This document shows, in pieces, positions 34,717 through 44,463 of a DNA stretch of 64,000 nt. Source of the DNA: Cryptomeria japonica (Eukaryota > Streptophyta > Pinopsida > Cupressales > Cupressaceae); assembly GCF_030272615.1 (NCBI RefSeq), contig NC_081413.1, positions 20,373,285-20,437,284 on the forward strand. Reading direction: 5' to 3'. Under the pieces are notes generated by a model that saw only the letters and a program-made list of their open reading frames with translations, was not told the DNA's origin and made no database searches. The first letter of the stretch is position 1. The number at the start of each line of letters is the position of its first letter. Position numbers and translations under genes: made by a program.

Positions 34717-36759
34717 ATGTTGGAGTCACGGGAGAGATTCCCGTCGACTCAGAGGTTGCGACTTGAGTTGACAGCTGAGGAGCGAGCTGCCATCGAGGAG
34801 ATGGGATTGAGACATGTATTATATGTGCTTGAGTTTTGGGCAAACATGGGTTTGCTGACTGCGCTTGCGGAGAGATGGCACTCTGAGACGTGCACCTTCC
34901 ATTTGCCGATGGGTGAGATGACCGTCACCCTGGAGGATGTCTACAGGATTCTGCATATACCGATTGATGGAGATTTGATTCCATATGATCGTGATGGAGA
35001 CAGGGAGGCATTGAGACGGGTGTTTCAGGATCCCGGCCTAGAGATGAGGGCCAGACATGTGGCATGGGACACCATGACAGCCACAGGGTTAGCATTGCCA
35101 GCTATGATCAGAGGAGCTATCAGTGGGTTCTTGTGTCCAGACAGGGCGACACGGGGATTGGCTGTGGGTTGGGGAGGAGCACTGGAGACATTGGTGACGC
35201 AGCACACCAGATATGCTTGGGGCCCATGTGTGCTGGCCCACTTATATTATGAGCTTCACCAGTTTGTATACCATGGATCAGTGGGATTGGGCTGCGGGGT
35301 GACACTACTGCAGGTTTGGGCCTATGAGCATCTGCCAATTACCCGACCAATACACTTCAGGGGTAGAGGTCATGGACGCAGCTTTGTTCATTTATATGAC
35401 ATGATCACATCGCAGCCGCGGATTGGCAGGTTGGAGCATTGGCGGTGAGTGATAGATGACATTGATGTAGTCATCTGGAGACCGTATCTAGGATGCAAGG
35501 AGTGGGAGGATGATGCAGTGGAGCTGCCCTACACCTTCCAGAGTAGGTACCTGATTGGGTGGACGCCCTATGTTTTAGAGAGACAACTGGTGGATAGGGT
35601 ATGCAGGCAGTATGGTAGGATCCAGAGGATGCCATGAGGCTCGGGTATGTATGCCCGTACAGTTAGGGATTAGGCATAGTTTGGGCCTTTATTGTCATAT
35701 GATCAGGCAGTCACACAACTAGCAGAGATGGTGCCCCTACCCTGGGATATGTGGCCGGAGATCGAGGATGCCGGGATGGATGCAGAATATGCAACATATT
35801 GGGCAGAGCATCCATTCCCCCGATTGACAGATCCAGGAGAGCTACTGGAGGGAGATGGAGGAGGAGATGATGATGATGATGGTGGAGGCGATGGGGGCCA
35901 AGGTTGACAGAGGTGGAGGGGAGTAGTTGGGGAGAGGAGAGTTGCACCTTGGAGAGAGGGTGGACAGGAGGGACAGGCTCAGGTGGTGAGGGGTCACGGT
36001 GGATTGCCCCTATAGGTACCGGCAGCATAGGGTCCTAGAGCACAGGGACAGAGACATGGACAAGTATAGAGACAGGTGCCAGTACAGGCACAAGAGCAGG
36101 GATAGAGACAGGTACAGGGACCTAGGCACATACAGAGACAGGTACCCGTATAGGCACCAGTACAAGTACAGGTACAGGGGCAGGCACCCGTAGAGGGAGA
36201 GCCACAGGCAGAGGTAGAGGGGGGAGATCCAGAGGAGGATGAGCTGATTGAGCTCAAGGAGAATTGCTAGGGCCAGACAGATGAGATGCAGGATCTAGAG
36301 AGGGAGAGAGATCGACTCAGGACGAGGCTCAGGGATACTGAGTGGGAGAGAGATCAGGCGATTCAGCGCTATACGGAGGCTGAGACAGCGCTGAGGGCAG
36401 GGAGGCAGGCGACGGAGGACGCAGGAGTAGGCTATACATATGTCCTACGAGCAGGAGAGGAGATTGCCTACTGGAGGGACCTTTATTATGGTGCAGTGCC
36501 AGCAGACCAGCGGGTGAGGAGCTTCCATAGACCATCGCGGATAGCAATAGCTACTGGAGGGAGCCGAAGGAGACAGGCATCGAGTGGTGGGGTTATGGGT
36601 CCTCCACCACCACTAGATAGAGGGGACAGGAGGGATGATCTTGTGGTAGGTCCTTCGAGGGCTCAGATTCTGTCGAGGCCAGCGGCTCCGAGGGAGGGAG
36701 TTCATCATAGCCATAGAGGGCTCCCTATGTATCAGTATTGTACCATTTTTGTATTGTAG
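34717..36759 (+). pseudogene. Antisense PMD (plant mobile domain) reading frame of element T
   Basis: Frame of 680 codons from ATG at 34,717 to TAG at 36,757, opposite in sense to gag-pol. Residues ~1-300 resemble the plant mobile domain (aminotransferase-like PMD of the MAIL/MAIN type): LLTALAERWHSETCTFHLP, GEMTVTLEDVYRILHIPIDG, GWGGALETL, VWAYEHLPITRP. An acidic run (about 35,860-35,900), a Gln/Val/Pro-rich repeat region (35,990-36,200) and a charged coiled coil (QDLERERDRLRTRLRDTEWE, from 36,286) follow. Eleven in-frame stops (35446, 35635, 35671, 35677, 35905, 36013, 36028, 36067, 36103, 36151, 36268) are all TAG or TGA, and no frameshift occurs. PMD frames are known both in plant genes and in transposons; their role in the element is unknown. 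Confidence 0.8.
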
Positions 36760-38436
36760 ACACCTGCGGGTGATTTTGTAGCCATATGATTTTTTGACAT
36801 CATTGTACCATGACACTTGTGATTATATATGAGATGATTCATTTTTGCGGCAGCTATATGCATGTGTACCTATGTGATGAGATGTTTTATGATGTATGTT
36901 TTATGATATGGATGCAAATATGTACATGATGCAATGCAATATTTTTGTTGTTTTATGTTGTATATGTGTATGCATGATGCAAATGTGAATGTATGTAATG
37001 CAGATGAATATAATAATGTAAGTGTAAATTGTGCTAACAGGTGTTGTGTGCAGGATGTGATGCAATTGTGATATCTATATGTATGTATGAAATGCTTATA
37101 TGTGGTAATGCAGGTGCAAACTACATGAAATGCAAATGTTTTGGGTGTGTCATTATACTCAGTCATGTGATAGCAGGCTACGCGGACTCAAGAAGGATGA
37201 TGAAAGTCAATCAAGAAAGGGGGATGAAAGATAGAAGATATGAACGTGAAAGAGCTTCTTGTGCATTATCATCATTGAGCTTTATTATGGCACGTAGGTT
37301 ATGACAATCGAGGCATATGTTCGACCCAGAAAGTCATTGTACCTGTTTGCATGGAGATAAGATAGTCACAAACAAGGAATGCCCCAGTTCATACTAGACT
37401 CACAGTGTCCTCATATCCTTGGACAAGTCATCGCATTACTAAGAGACAATCCACACACAGCAAATGCAAATAGGTGACGATACCCCATCCTCGCCTTTCT
37501 AGTCAAAGACATCCTGGAGATAGAATCTCTAGTCAGAGACATCCTGGAAAAGCTAAAAGACATGTCACCAAAAGATAAAATCAAAAGAAAACTAAGACTT
37601 GACACCAACATCCACTGTAGTTTTCAAGTTTAGTGTGACCTCTTGTCACTTGTATAAGTCTTATTTGATTGTGGTCACAATGTTCACTTTCACAAAAAGG
37701 ATAGATAGCACTGAACCATATGTTGTCTGAGTCTGTTGAAAGATTTGATTTGTTGAAGCTCATTGTTGCTGTTGTGTCTCATCTGAAACTGACTGCATCC
37801 ATGAAGCTGATACCTTATTGCGAAGAAGATGGAACTTTATTTGTGGATCTGTGATGCAAATTTTGCTTTATTGCGGATTGTGCATGAATAGACTGAAGGA
37901 AGTTGGAAGAAACTGTACTCCTCGAAACATGCGATATTCTCAGTTCCACACCCATCACTAGACGTAGGATTTGCCTTAGCCACAGATAGGATCTGACTTA
38001 TTATGGATAGAAAGGGAGGTTTATTATGAATGGCTAACCAATCTTGGGTAGATCAATAACAAGCCATGATGGGAATGGGTAAGTTTAATATGGATGAATA
38101 GGTTGTGAGTGTGTGCAAAGTGAAAGGATGAAAGTGAATCCTGAAGGAGGGAGGAGCAATGTCTCTACGCATGGCACTGGTGACCTAGTTTTCACCATGG
38201 TACTTGCCCAGGGCGCCACCGAAGTGGTTTCAACCATTGGACGAAATTATTTCTCTTTACTTTTTTTTATTTTTTCAATGTTTTTTGTGTCACAAGGTGC
38301 CTGTTTGCCAGGTTTTCACTAGGTAACGATTTTTTTGTTTTTATAATTTTTTTGTATTTTTGAATTTTTTGAATTTTTTTGTATTTTTGAATTTTTTGAA
38401 TTTTTTTGTACTTTTGAATTAGGATATTCCAATGAG
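36760..38436. other. Element T region between PMD frame and integrase end, no gene
   Basis: 36,840-37,160 is rich in ATG/TGATG/TGCAA phrases. 37,440-37,560 has an imperfect direct repeat around AGTCAAAGACATCCTGGA and AGTCAGAGACATCCTGGA. 38,328-38,420 is T-rich with a repeated TTTTTGAATTTTTTGAA unit and ends just beyond the integrase stop. The two convergent frames must terminate transcription in this stretch. Confidence 0.5.
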
Positions 38437-39501
38437 CTATGCGTAGAAGCTGCGAAGGTGCATGCTGTTGATAGGATCCTCCAAAAGTTCACCTTCTGTA
38501 GTTGAGAGCTGATATGCCCCAGATCCATAGGCTGCTGTAACGATGTAAGGACCAAGCCAGTTTGGTTCGAAATTGCCCTTCTTCTCTCTGTCTTGCTGAT
38601 TTTTGGGGTTTTCTCTAAGAACCAAGTCACCGACCTCAAATGTGTGAGGCTTGACTTTGTGATTGTAGCTGCGACTCATTCGTTGTTGGTAAGTCTTGAG
38701 ATGATTAAAAGCAGTTTGTCTCCGTTCATCCAGCAGTTCTAGTTCTTGTAAGCGAGAGACCTTGTAATCTTCATCAGTGATGATGTTTTGCAAAGAGACC
38801 CGTAAAGAAGGTAACTTGACCTCAATAGGCAAGATGGCTTCAGCGCCGTAGACAAGTGAGTATGGTGTAGCTCCTGTAGGTGTGCGGACACTTGTGCGGT
38901 AGGCCCAAAGTGCAGGGTTGAGTTGGATATGCCAATTACGACCAGCGTCGTCGACTGTCTTCTTAAGGATTTTAAGGATTGTTTTATTAGATGCCTCAGC
39001 TTGGCCATTACCTTGGGGGTAATACGGTGTGGAGAAATGATGGAAAATATGAAAGCGGTCACAGAGTTCATGAACATCCTGATTTTTGAAGGGACGCCCG
39101 TTGTCAGTAATAATGGAATCAGCAATACCATATCGGCATATGATATAGTTAAGGATGAAGGTAGCAATCTGTTTTCCAGTGACTTGTGTGAGAGGCACGG
39201 CTTCAATCCATTTTGTGAAATATTCTGTGGCTGTGATAATGAATTTATGTCCATTAGAAGAAGGAGGGTGAATCTTGCCTATGAGATCAAGTCCCCATTG
39301 ACAAAAGGGCCAAGGAGATGCAAGTGGTTGTAGTTCTTGTGCTGGCACATGTATGAGGTCTCCATGAATTTGACATTGCTTACATTTATTGACAAACTGA
39401 TATGAGTCTTTTTCCATATTGGGCCAGTAATATCCAGTCCTAATGAGTTTCTTGGCCAAGGTAGGACCACTAGCATGTGGACCACATATCCCTTCATGCA
39501 C
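38437..39501 (-). CDS. Element T integrase
   Basis: 354 open codons, ending at the polyprotein stop. Zinc-binding HHCC region: His 2 and His 9 (HEGICGPH), Cys 40 and Cys 43 (CKQC). Catalytic DDE: Asp 72 (WGLDLIG), Asp 133 (IITDNGRPF) and Glu 169 (GQAEASNKT), with the canonical 35 residues between the last two. Then PTGATPYSLVYGAEAILPIE and a basic C-terminal region with LGPYIVTAAYGSGAYQL. It inserts element cDNA into host DNA in the nucleus. The first Met here is not a true start: the frame is continuous with the RNase H part upstream across a TGA at 39,600-39,598. All catalytic residues are retained. Confidence 0.92.
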   Translation of the reverse strand: MHEGICGPHASGPTLAKKLIRTGYYWPNMEKDSYQFVNKCKQCQIHGDLIHVPAQELQPLASPWPFCQWGLDLIGKIHPPSSNGHKFIITATEYFTKWIEAVPLTQVTGKQIATFILNYIICRYGIADSIITDNGRPFKNQDVHELCDRFHIFHHFSTPYYPQGNGQAEASNKTILKILKKTVDDAGRNWHIQLNPALWAYRTSVRTPTGATPYSLVYGAEAILPIEVKLPSLRVSLQNIITDEDYKVSRLQELELLDERRQTAFNHLKTYQQRMSRSYNHKVKPHTFEVGDLVLRENPKNQQDREKKGNFEPNWLGPYIVTAAYGSGAYQLSTTEGELLEDPINSMHLRSFYA

Positions 39502-39597
39502 TTCACGTAACGCAATCTGAGCTTCGTCGCTTTCTAAACATCTAAGAAGAGTGCCATCTAGACCTCGCCGATATAGAATATCAGCTAAAATGGCATA

Positions 39598-40440
39598 TCA
39601 AGAGGATTGGCGAATGAAGGTGCGACGTTGGTTATTTGATAGATCAGGAGGTAAGGTATTGTCGCGAAGGTATGTGAAGATGGAACCATATAACTGGGAT
39701 TCGGGACCAACAATGCATATCATTTCAGTAGGAGTGATCTCATATGAAGGAACCAATAGGTTGTCCACCAAGAACTCATAGTAGGTCTCATTTTGAGGTA
39801 GATCAATCAATGAAGCAATTGTAGCCATGGCATCTGCAGCACGATTCTGCTCTCTTGGTATCTGCTCAAAATCTATCTTTGTGAAATGTTGTTTCAAATC
39901 ATCCACCATTTGCTTGTAAGGCAGTAATTTTTCATCTTTTGTTTGGTAATCATCAGTTGCTTGATGGATGACAAGTTGAGAATCGCCGAAAAAATGAAGT
40001 TCTTGAATCTTCCACTGAACTGCAATTCGTAATCTAGTTGTTAATGCCTCATATTCCACTATATTGTTAGTGCAAGGAAATGATAAGCGGTATGATTTTG
40101 GTATAGAATCGCCTTGAGGAGTTATAAAGAGAATACCAGCTCCTGCCCCATGCTGTGTGCATGAGCCGTCAAAGTACAGTTGCCATGGCCTTGCGTCTGA
40201 TATTGTTAAAATGGATTTATCTGGAAATTTTGAATTTAGAGGAACATCATCAATCATGGGGGCATCTACTAATTGATCTACAATGGCTTGTCCTTTTATT
40301 TCTTTTCTATCCACATATTCGATGTCGAATTCACTAAGGATCATTACCCATTTGGCTAGTCGCCCAGTAAGTGTTGCTTTATTGAGAAGGTATTTTAACG
40401 GATCGATCCTTGCAACTAACTTAGTCTTATGAGTGAGCAT
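39598..40440 (-). CDS. Element T archaeal-type RNase H (second RNase H)
   Basis: 280 open codons in the same frame as RT and integrase. Residues 1-60 are the end of the RT-linked RNase H and connection (LAKWVMILSEFDIEYV). Residues 86-205 form a second RNase H with all four acidic residues: Asp 91 (LYFDGS), Glu 130 (VEYEAL), Asp 153 (FFGDSQLV) and Asp 203 (NRAADAMA). A second, archaeal-like RNase H between RT and integrase is characteristic of plant Tat elements. It would remove the RNA strand during cDNA synthesis. Two stops (TAG 40,458, TGA 40,449) separate this piece from RT. Confidence 0.9.
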   Translation of the reverse strand: MLTHKTKLVARIDPLKYLLNKATLTGRLAKWVMILSEFDIEYVDRKEIKGQAIVDQLVDAPMIDDVPLNSKFPDKSILTISDARPWQLYFDGSCTQHGAGAGILFITPQGDSIPKSYRLSFPCTNNIVEYEALTTRLRIAVQWKIQELHFFGDSQLVIHQATDDYQTKDEKLLPYKQMVDDLKQHFTKIDFEQIPREQNRAADAMATIASLIDLPQNETYYEFLVDNLLVPSYEITPTEMICIVGPESQLYGSIFTYLRDNTLPPDLSNNQRRTFIRQSS

Positions 40441-40455
40441 GTAATGTCATAATTT

Positions 40456-42867
40456 CTATGAAGCAAAAACCACGGTGAGACATGCATGCTCAATTGGTGT
40501 GTAGTTTAGCTCATATCCCACCAATGTGCGACTGATATAGTATACTATTTTTTCCTTGCCATCAGCAATTTGTTGTGCTAGGAGTGCCCCCAGTGCTGTT
40601 GGAGTAGCTGATATGTATAGTAGCAAAGGCTGATCTGGAACTGGTGGCATCAAAACTGGCGGATTCAAAAGATAATCTTTGAGCGTCTGAAAAGCTTGTT
40701 GATAGTTATCATCCCATTTGAACTTGACATTTTTATGTAGCAGGTGCTGGAAAGGATTACACTTATCTACAAGTTGTGCTATGAATCTTCGTATAGACTG
40801 GAGTCTCCCTTGTAAGGATCGAAGTTGACTGATATTTCTGGGTGGCGGCATGTCCAAGATAGCCTTGACTTTTGCTGGATCGGCTTTGATTCCTCTTTTG
40901 GACACAATGAATCCTAGGAGCTTCCCGGAGGTTACTCCAAAGACACATTTCTTGGGGTTTAATCTTACTTTGTATTTTTCCAACCGATCAAAGACGACTG
41001 AAAGTATGTCCAAATGTGTATCTCTGTCTATTGATTTACCCAAGAGATCATCAACATAATCTTCCATAGTTATGTGCATGAGATCATGAAAGATAGTGGT
41101 CATTGCTCTTTGATATGTAGCACCTGCATTTTTTAGCCCAAAGGGCATGACATTCCAACAGAAAGTTCCCCAAGGACAAGTGAATGATGTTTTGTGTTGA
41201 TCCTCAGGTGCAATCCTGATTTGATTATAACCAGAAAATCTATCCATTAAGGATAACATTTCATGACCTGCTGTGAGATCAACGATTAAGTCAATATTTG
41301 GTAATGGGAAGTCATCTTTCGGACAAGCTTTGTTGATGTCTCTGAAATTTGTACATATTCTGATGTTGCGATCTGGTTTACTGACAGGTACTAAATTGGA
41401 GATCCATTCAGGATAATCAATTAGGCGTATGAATCCGACATCCAAAAACTTCTCCAGCTCTGCTTTGACTGGTAATGCCACTTGTGGATGCATTTTTCTT
41501 AATTTCTGTTTCACTGGCTTTGCCCCCAGTTTGACTGTCAAATGATGCATTACCAAATCCAGATCTAGTCCAGACATATCAGTGTATGACCATGTGAAAT
41601 TGGTTTGTCGTTCCATGAAGAAACTTATGAACTGTGACCTTTCGGACTCTGTCAATGATTGAGCCAGGAATATATTGTGTGGAACCTCTTTTGTACCAAT
41701 GTTTGTCTTGATAGTCTCCTCTACCAACATGGATGACTTTTCCTCATACGAGGCTAGGAGAATGTCGAGCCTTCCATCTTCGGGTGCCTCAGAGAGGTTT
41801 TCGTCCTTAGATACATCCTTTCTTTTTACTTTTTTGGGATCAGATAGTGCCACAGTGTGGTTTTCGCCATAAGACCCTTGATTTGTTCTTATTTTCACAT
41901 TTTCGCGACTGGAAGGTCTGACACCCTCACCAAAATATGCCATGTTGTTGAGTTCTATAGTGTATCCTACTTTATGGTCCCCAGGGGGAAGATCATTTCG
42001 TAGGCCAAGATAGTCAAAAATAGCTTCGTCATTTTGGAATGTGTCAAATTGTGCTGGTCCATCATAATCCCAGTCAATGAGTTGGTGGTGAACAAGGGGA
42101 AGGCCTTTAATGTTTTCAGAGTTTGCGGGGTCAAGAGTGAAGATGTGGTTATATTCAGGTATATCAAGGTAATTGTCGAGGTCATCGATGGCACTCTCCT
42201 CATCAGTCTTGATCGCAAGCGAATCCAAATTGTCGTCACAAGTAGCACATTCTGGGATAGGTGTTCTCATCCTATGTGATTTCGACCTAGAACCTTGAGA
42301 CGAAGACTGTGCGGAATCCTCATGGGTTGTTTCTTGACCAACTCTGAACTTTTTATAAAATTCTTCTTCTTCTGTGGGTTCATCTAGCTCTCTGAATGTC
42401 TCGGTGAGCTCATAATCACTGGAGGATTTGTCTGAACCCCATTCCCATTCGTTGGAATCTGTGGAATAGCGATCCTCTTGTTGAACTTTGGCAACTTTGA
42501 TTGGTGATGCCCCGTCTGTCCTTTTAGTATGGATCTTGGAAGTCAGAAAACCAAGTCCCTTCGAGCGTTCCCTTTTTACAGTCAATTCAGGTTGTAAGGG
42601 CTCCATAATGCCTTCTTTGCGTAACCCAAGAGGGCTTTTTCCATCATACCCGAATTTTTGTAGAATCTTGAAGCCTTTGCCATATTTCTCACAGGGTATA
42701 TTGATCTGATCTTGTGCGTCATCTTCAATGTCTTTATAGAGCATTTTGTATAAACCTTCCTCTTCCAGTTCACCCCATCTTTGAAAGGTAGTAGGATCCC
42801 ATTTGAATACAATGATGGATATTTGCTTGTTAGGATGTGGCCTTCCATATTCTTTTGGAGAGCTCAT
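40456..42867 (-). CDS. Element T G-patch, reverse transcriptase and degenerate RNase H
   Basis: 803 open codons. Residues ~61-108 match a G-patch: YGKGFKILQKFGYDGKSPLG, then KGLGFL. An acidic, Ser-rich region (110-370) links it to RT (440-665) with KLRKMHPQV, NFRDINKACPKDDFPLP, LMDRFSGYNQIRIAPEDQHK, MPFGLKNAGATYQRAM and the catalytic YVDD at 604-607; the third Asp is residue 542. The RT-linked RNase H (from ~740) reads LYISATPTALGALL where an active enzyme has an Asp, so it is probably inactive, as expected with a second RNase H present. The first Met is not the native start: the frame continues upstream across a TGA at 42,876. The G in the usual MDGFSG motif is Arg here. Confidence 0.92.
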   Translation of the reverse strand: MSSPKEYGRPHPNKQISIIVFKWDPTTFQRWGELEEEGLYKMLYKDIEDDAQDQINIPCEKYGKGFKILQKFGYDGKSPLGLRKEGIMEPLQPELTVKRERSKGLGFLTSKIHTKRTDGASPIKVAKVQQEDRYSTDSNEWEWGSDKSSSDYELTETFRELDEPTEEEEFYKKFRVGQETTHEDSAQSSSQGSRSKSHRMRTPIPECATCDDNLDSLAIKTDEESAIDDLDNYLDIPEYNHIFTLDPANSENIKGLPLVHHQLIDWDYDGPAQFDTFQNDEAIFDYLGLRNDLPPGDHKVGYTIELNNMAYFGEGVRPSSRENVKIRTNQGSYGENHTVALSDPKKVKRKDVSKDENLSEAPEDGRLDILLASYEEKSSMLVEETIKTNIGTKEVPHNIFLAQSLTESERSQFISFFMERQTNFTWSYTDMSGLDLDLVMHHLTVKLGAKPVKQKLRKMHPQVALPVKAELEKFLDVGFIRLIDYPEWISNLVPVSKPDRNIRICTNFRDINKACPKDDFPLPNIDLIVDLTAGHEMLSLMDRFSGYNQIRIAPEDQHKTSFTCPWGTFCWNVMPFGLKNAGATYQRAMTTIFHDLMHITMEDYVDDLLGKSIDRDTHLDILSVVFDRLEKYKVRLNPKKCVFGVTSGKLLGFIVSKRGIKADPAKVKAILDMPPPRNISQLRSLQGRLQSIRRFIAQLVDKCNPFQHLLHKNVKFKWDDNYQQAFQTLKDYLLNPPVLMPPVPDQPLLLYISATPTALGALLAQQIADGKEKIVYYISRTLVGYELNYTPIEHACLTVVFAS

Positions 42868-43134
42868 GACTTGTCATAAATACATGGTCTGATTTAAAGT
42901 GTATTCTCCCATGCCTTTGTCCTGAAATTTGCCTTTAAGTTCACCTTGTTTTGATGTCGACGGTTTCAATGACTCAGGGTCAATGTATGCCGAAGAAGGA
43001 ACAACTTCATGATTACTGGGAATGATGGTCTCAATATGTGATCTCAGGTTATTGCAATATATGAACGGATTAGGATCACCGTTAACTATTACCTCGACTC
43101 CGTTGTGAGGAAACTTAATGCATTGATGATATGT

Positions 43135-44331
43135 CTATGGGACTACCCTCATTTCATGAATCCAAGGATGTCCTAGCAATATATTATAAGTGAGATCCAG
43201 ATCTAGGACCTGACAAACCACATCCTTTGTGACTGACCCAATTCTTAGAGGTAAGGTAACTGTGCCCTTGGATGAGCGTTCTTCATCATCATATGCCTTG
43301 ATGGTGATTTGATTTGTTGAATTCATAGCTTTATCAGAATATCCCAATTGTTTAATAGTGCTCAATGTACAAATGTTTAGACCTACTCCTCCATCTATCA
43401 AGACTCGCTTTATTCGATGTTTATGTATGAAGGCTTCAACATGTAGTGGTGCATTATGTGGCTGACTTACGGAGGCCTCATCGGCTTCTGTGAATGTAAG
43501 GGAGTGTGGAATGGAAAGGTATCCCACCATGGCTTGAAACTGGTCCATGTTCAGATCAGTAGGAACGGCGGTGTCTCTCAAGATTTTGTCAAGAATAGCT
43601 TTATGAGCGGGGGATATACGTAGGAGCTCAAGTATGGAGATGAGCGTGGGTGTCTTCCCTAACTGTTCTACAAGGTCATACTCAGGTTTGGTTGATGAAG
43701 AAGCGGTATTTTTAGTGGAGGCACCTGGCAACATAATTTTACCTTGACGAGTTGTAACATGACATTTAGAGGTAGGTCCAGAAGAAGATTCAACACCTCG
43801 TAGGACAATCTTGGGTCTCTGAGGAGGATTCTCAGGGTTTTTGTTCTTGATGGTAATAGTAGAGATATGATTGTCCATCAAGATATGATTGATAGTTGAA
43901 TCATAGTTGTAAGGTGCTCTAGTATAGTTGGCCTGATCATCTGTGACTTTGGCTTTTCCCTTGTCATGCTTTGGAAATGGTTCCTTAAACATCTCATGTT
44001 CTTGATTGGATGAGTGTCCCTCAATCTCAATGTCACCTCTATCAGTGAGATCTTGCACAATGTTCTTCAGTCGATGATAATTTCCTGTCTTATGACCCTT
44101 GCTTTTATGAAATTCAAAATATTCATCATCATTCCACCAATTTGGTTTGACCTTTGGTTCATATGGAGGAAAATCTGGAACTGTGATCACTTTGTTTGCC
44201 ACAAGCTTTTTGAAGACTGATTCAAGTGGTTCTCCCAATGGGGTGTACTTCCTTCGTGGTCTAGAAGTTGTTTGAGTATTTACTTGATTGTTTGTAGAAC
44301 TCCATCCCAAAAAGATGAATTTGGGTCGCAC
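43135..44331 (-). CDS. Element T Gag C-terminus and retropepsin-like protease
   Basis: 398 open codons in the same frame as gag and RT. Residues ~68-92 look like a decayed zinc knuckle (EFHKSKGHKTGNYHRLK) in which both expected Cys are absent while the GH remains. The protease lies near residues 300-398: catalytic motif VLIDGGVGLNIC (the Asp-Gly-Gly form usual in Tat elements), a flap-like region and the C-terminal LLGHPWIHEM. It would cleave the Gag-Pol precursor. A TAG at 43,137-43,135 separates it from the G-patch/RT part; a TAA at 44,466-44,464 separates it from Gag. Confidence 0.85.
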   Translation of the reverse strand: MRPKFIFLGWSSTNNQVNTQTTSRPRRKYTPLGEPLESVFKKLVANKVITVPDFPPYEPKVKPNWWNDDEYFEFHKSKGHKTGNYHRLKNIVQDLTDRGDIEIEGHSSNQEHEMFKEPFPKHDKGKAKVTDDQANYTRAPYNYDSTINHILMDNHISTITIKNKNPENPPQRPKIVLRGVESSSGPTSKCHVTTRQGKIMLPGASTKNTASSSTKPEYDLVEQLGKTPTLISILELLRISPAHKAILDKILRDTAVPTDLNMDQFQAMVGYLSIPHSLTFTEADEASVSQPHNAPLHVEAFIHKHRIKRVLIDGGVGLNICTLSTIKQLGYSDKAMNSTNQITIKAYDDEERSSKGTVTLPLRIGSVTKDVVCQVLDLDLTYNILLGHPWIHEMRVVP

Positions 44332-44463
44332 TGTATTGGCATCAGCAACACCATCATTGACTGTGTTCTTGTTTTTATTCCAAAATCTTGGCTTGTCTTT
44401 TCCTTTAAAGTCATCTTTGTTTTCCTTGAATATCTTAATGACTCCCTGTTCAATTAGAACCTT

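Noticed and set aside
35711-36547. Minus-strand frames rich in His/Pro/Cys opposite the PMD frame
   Set aside because: Shadow of the repetitive Gln/Asp/Gly codons on the plus strand; composition is that of the repeat.
34717-36759. PMD frame as an independent host gene
   Set aside because: It lies between the integrase end and polypurine tract of an element with perfect target duplication, so it belongs to the element.
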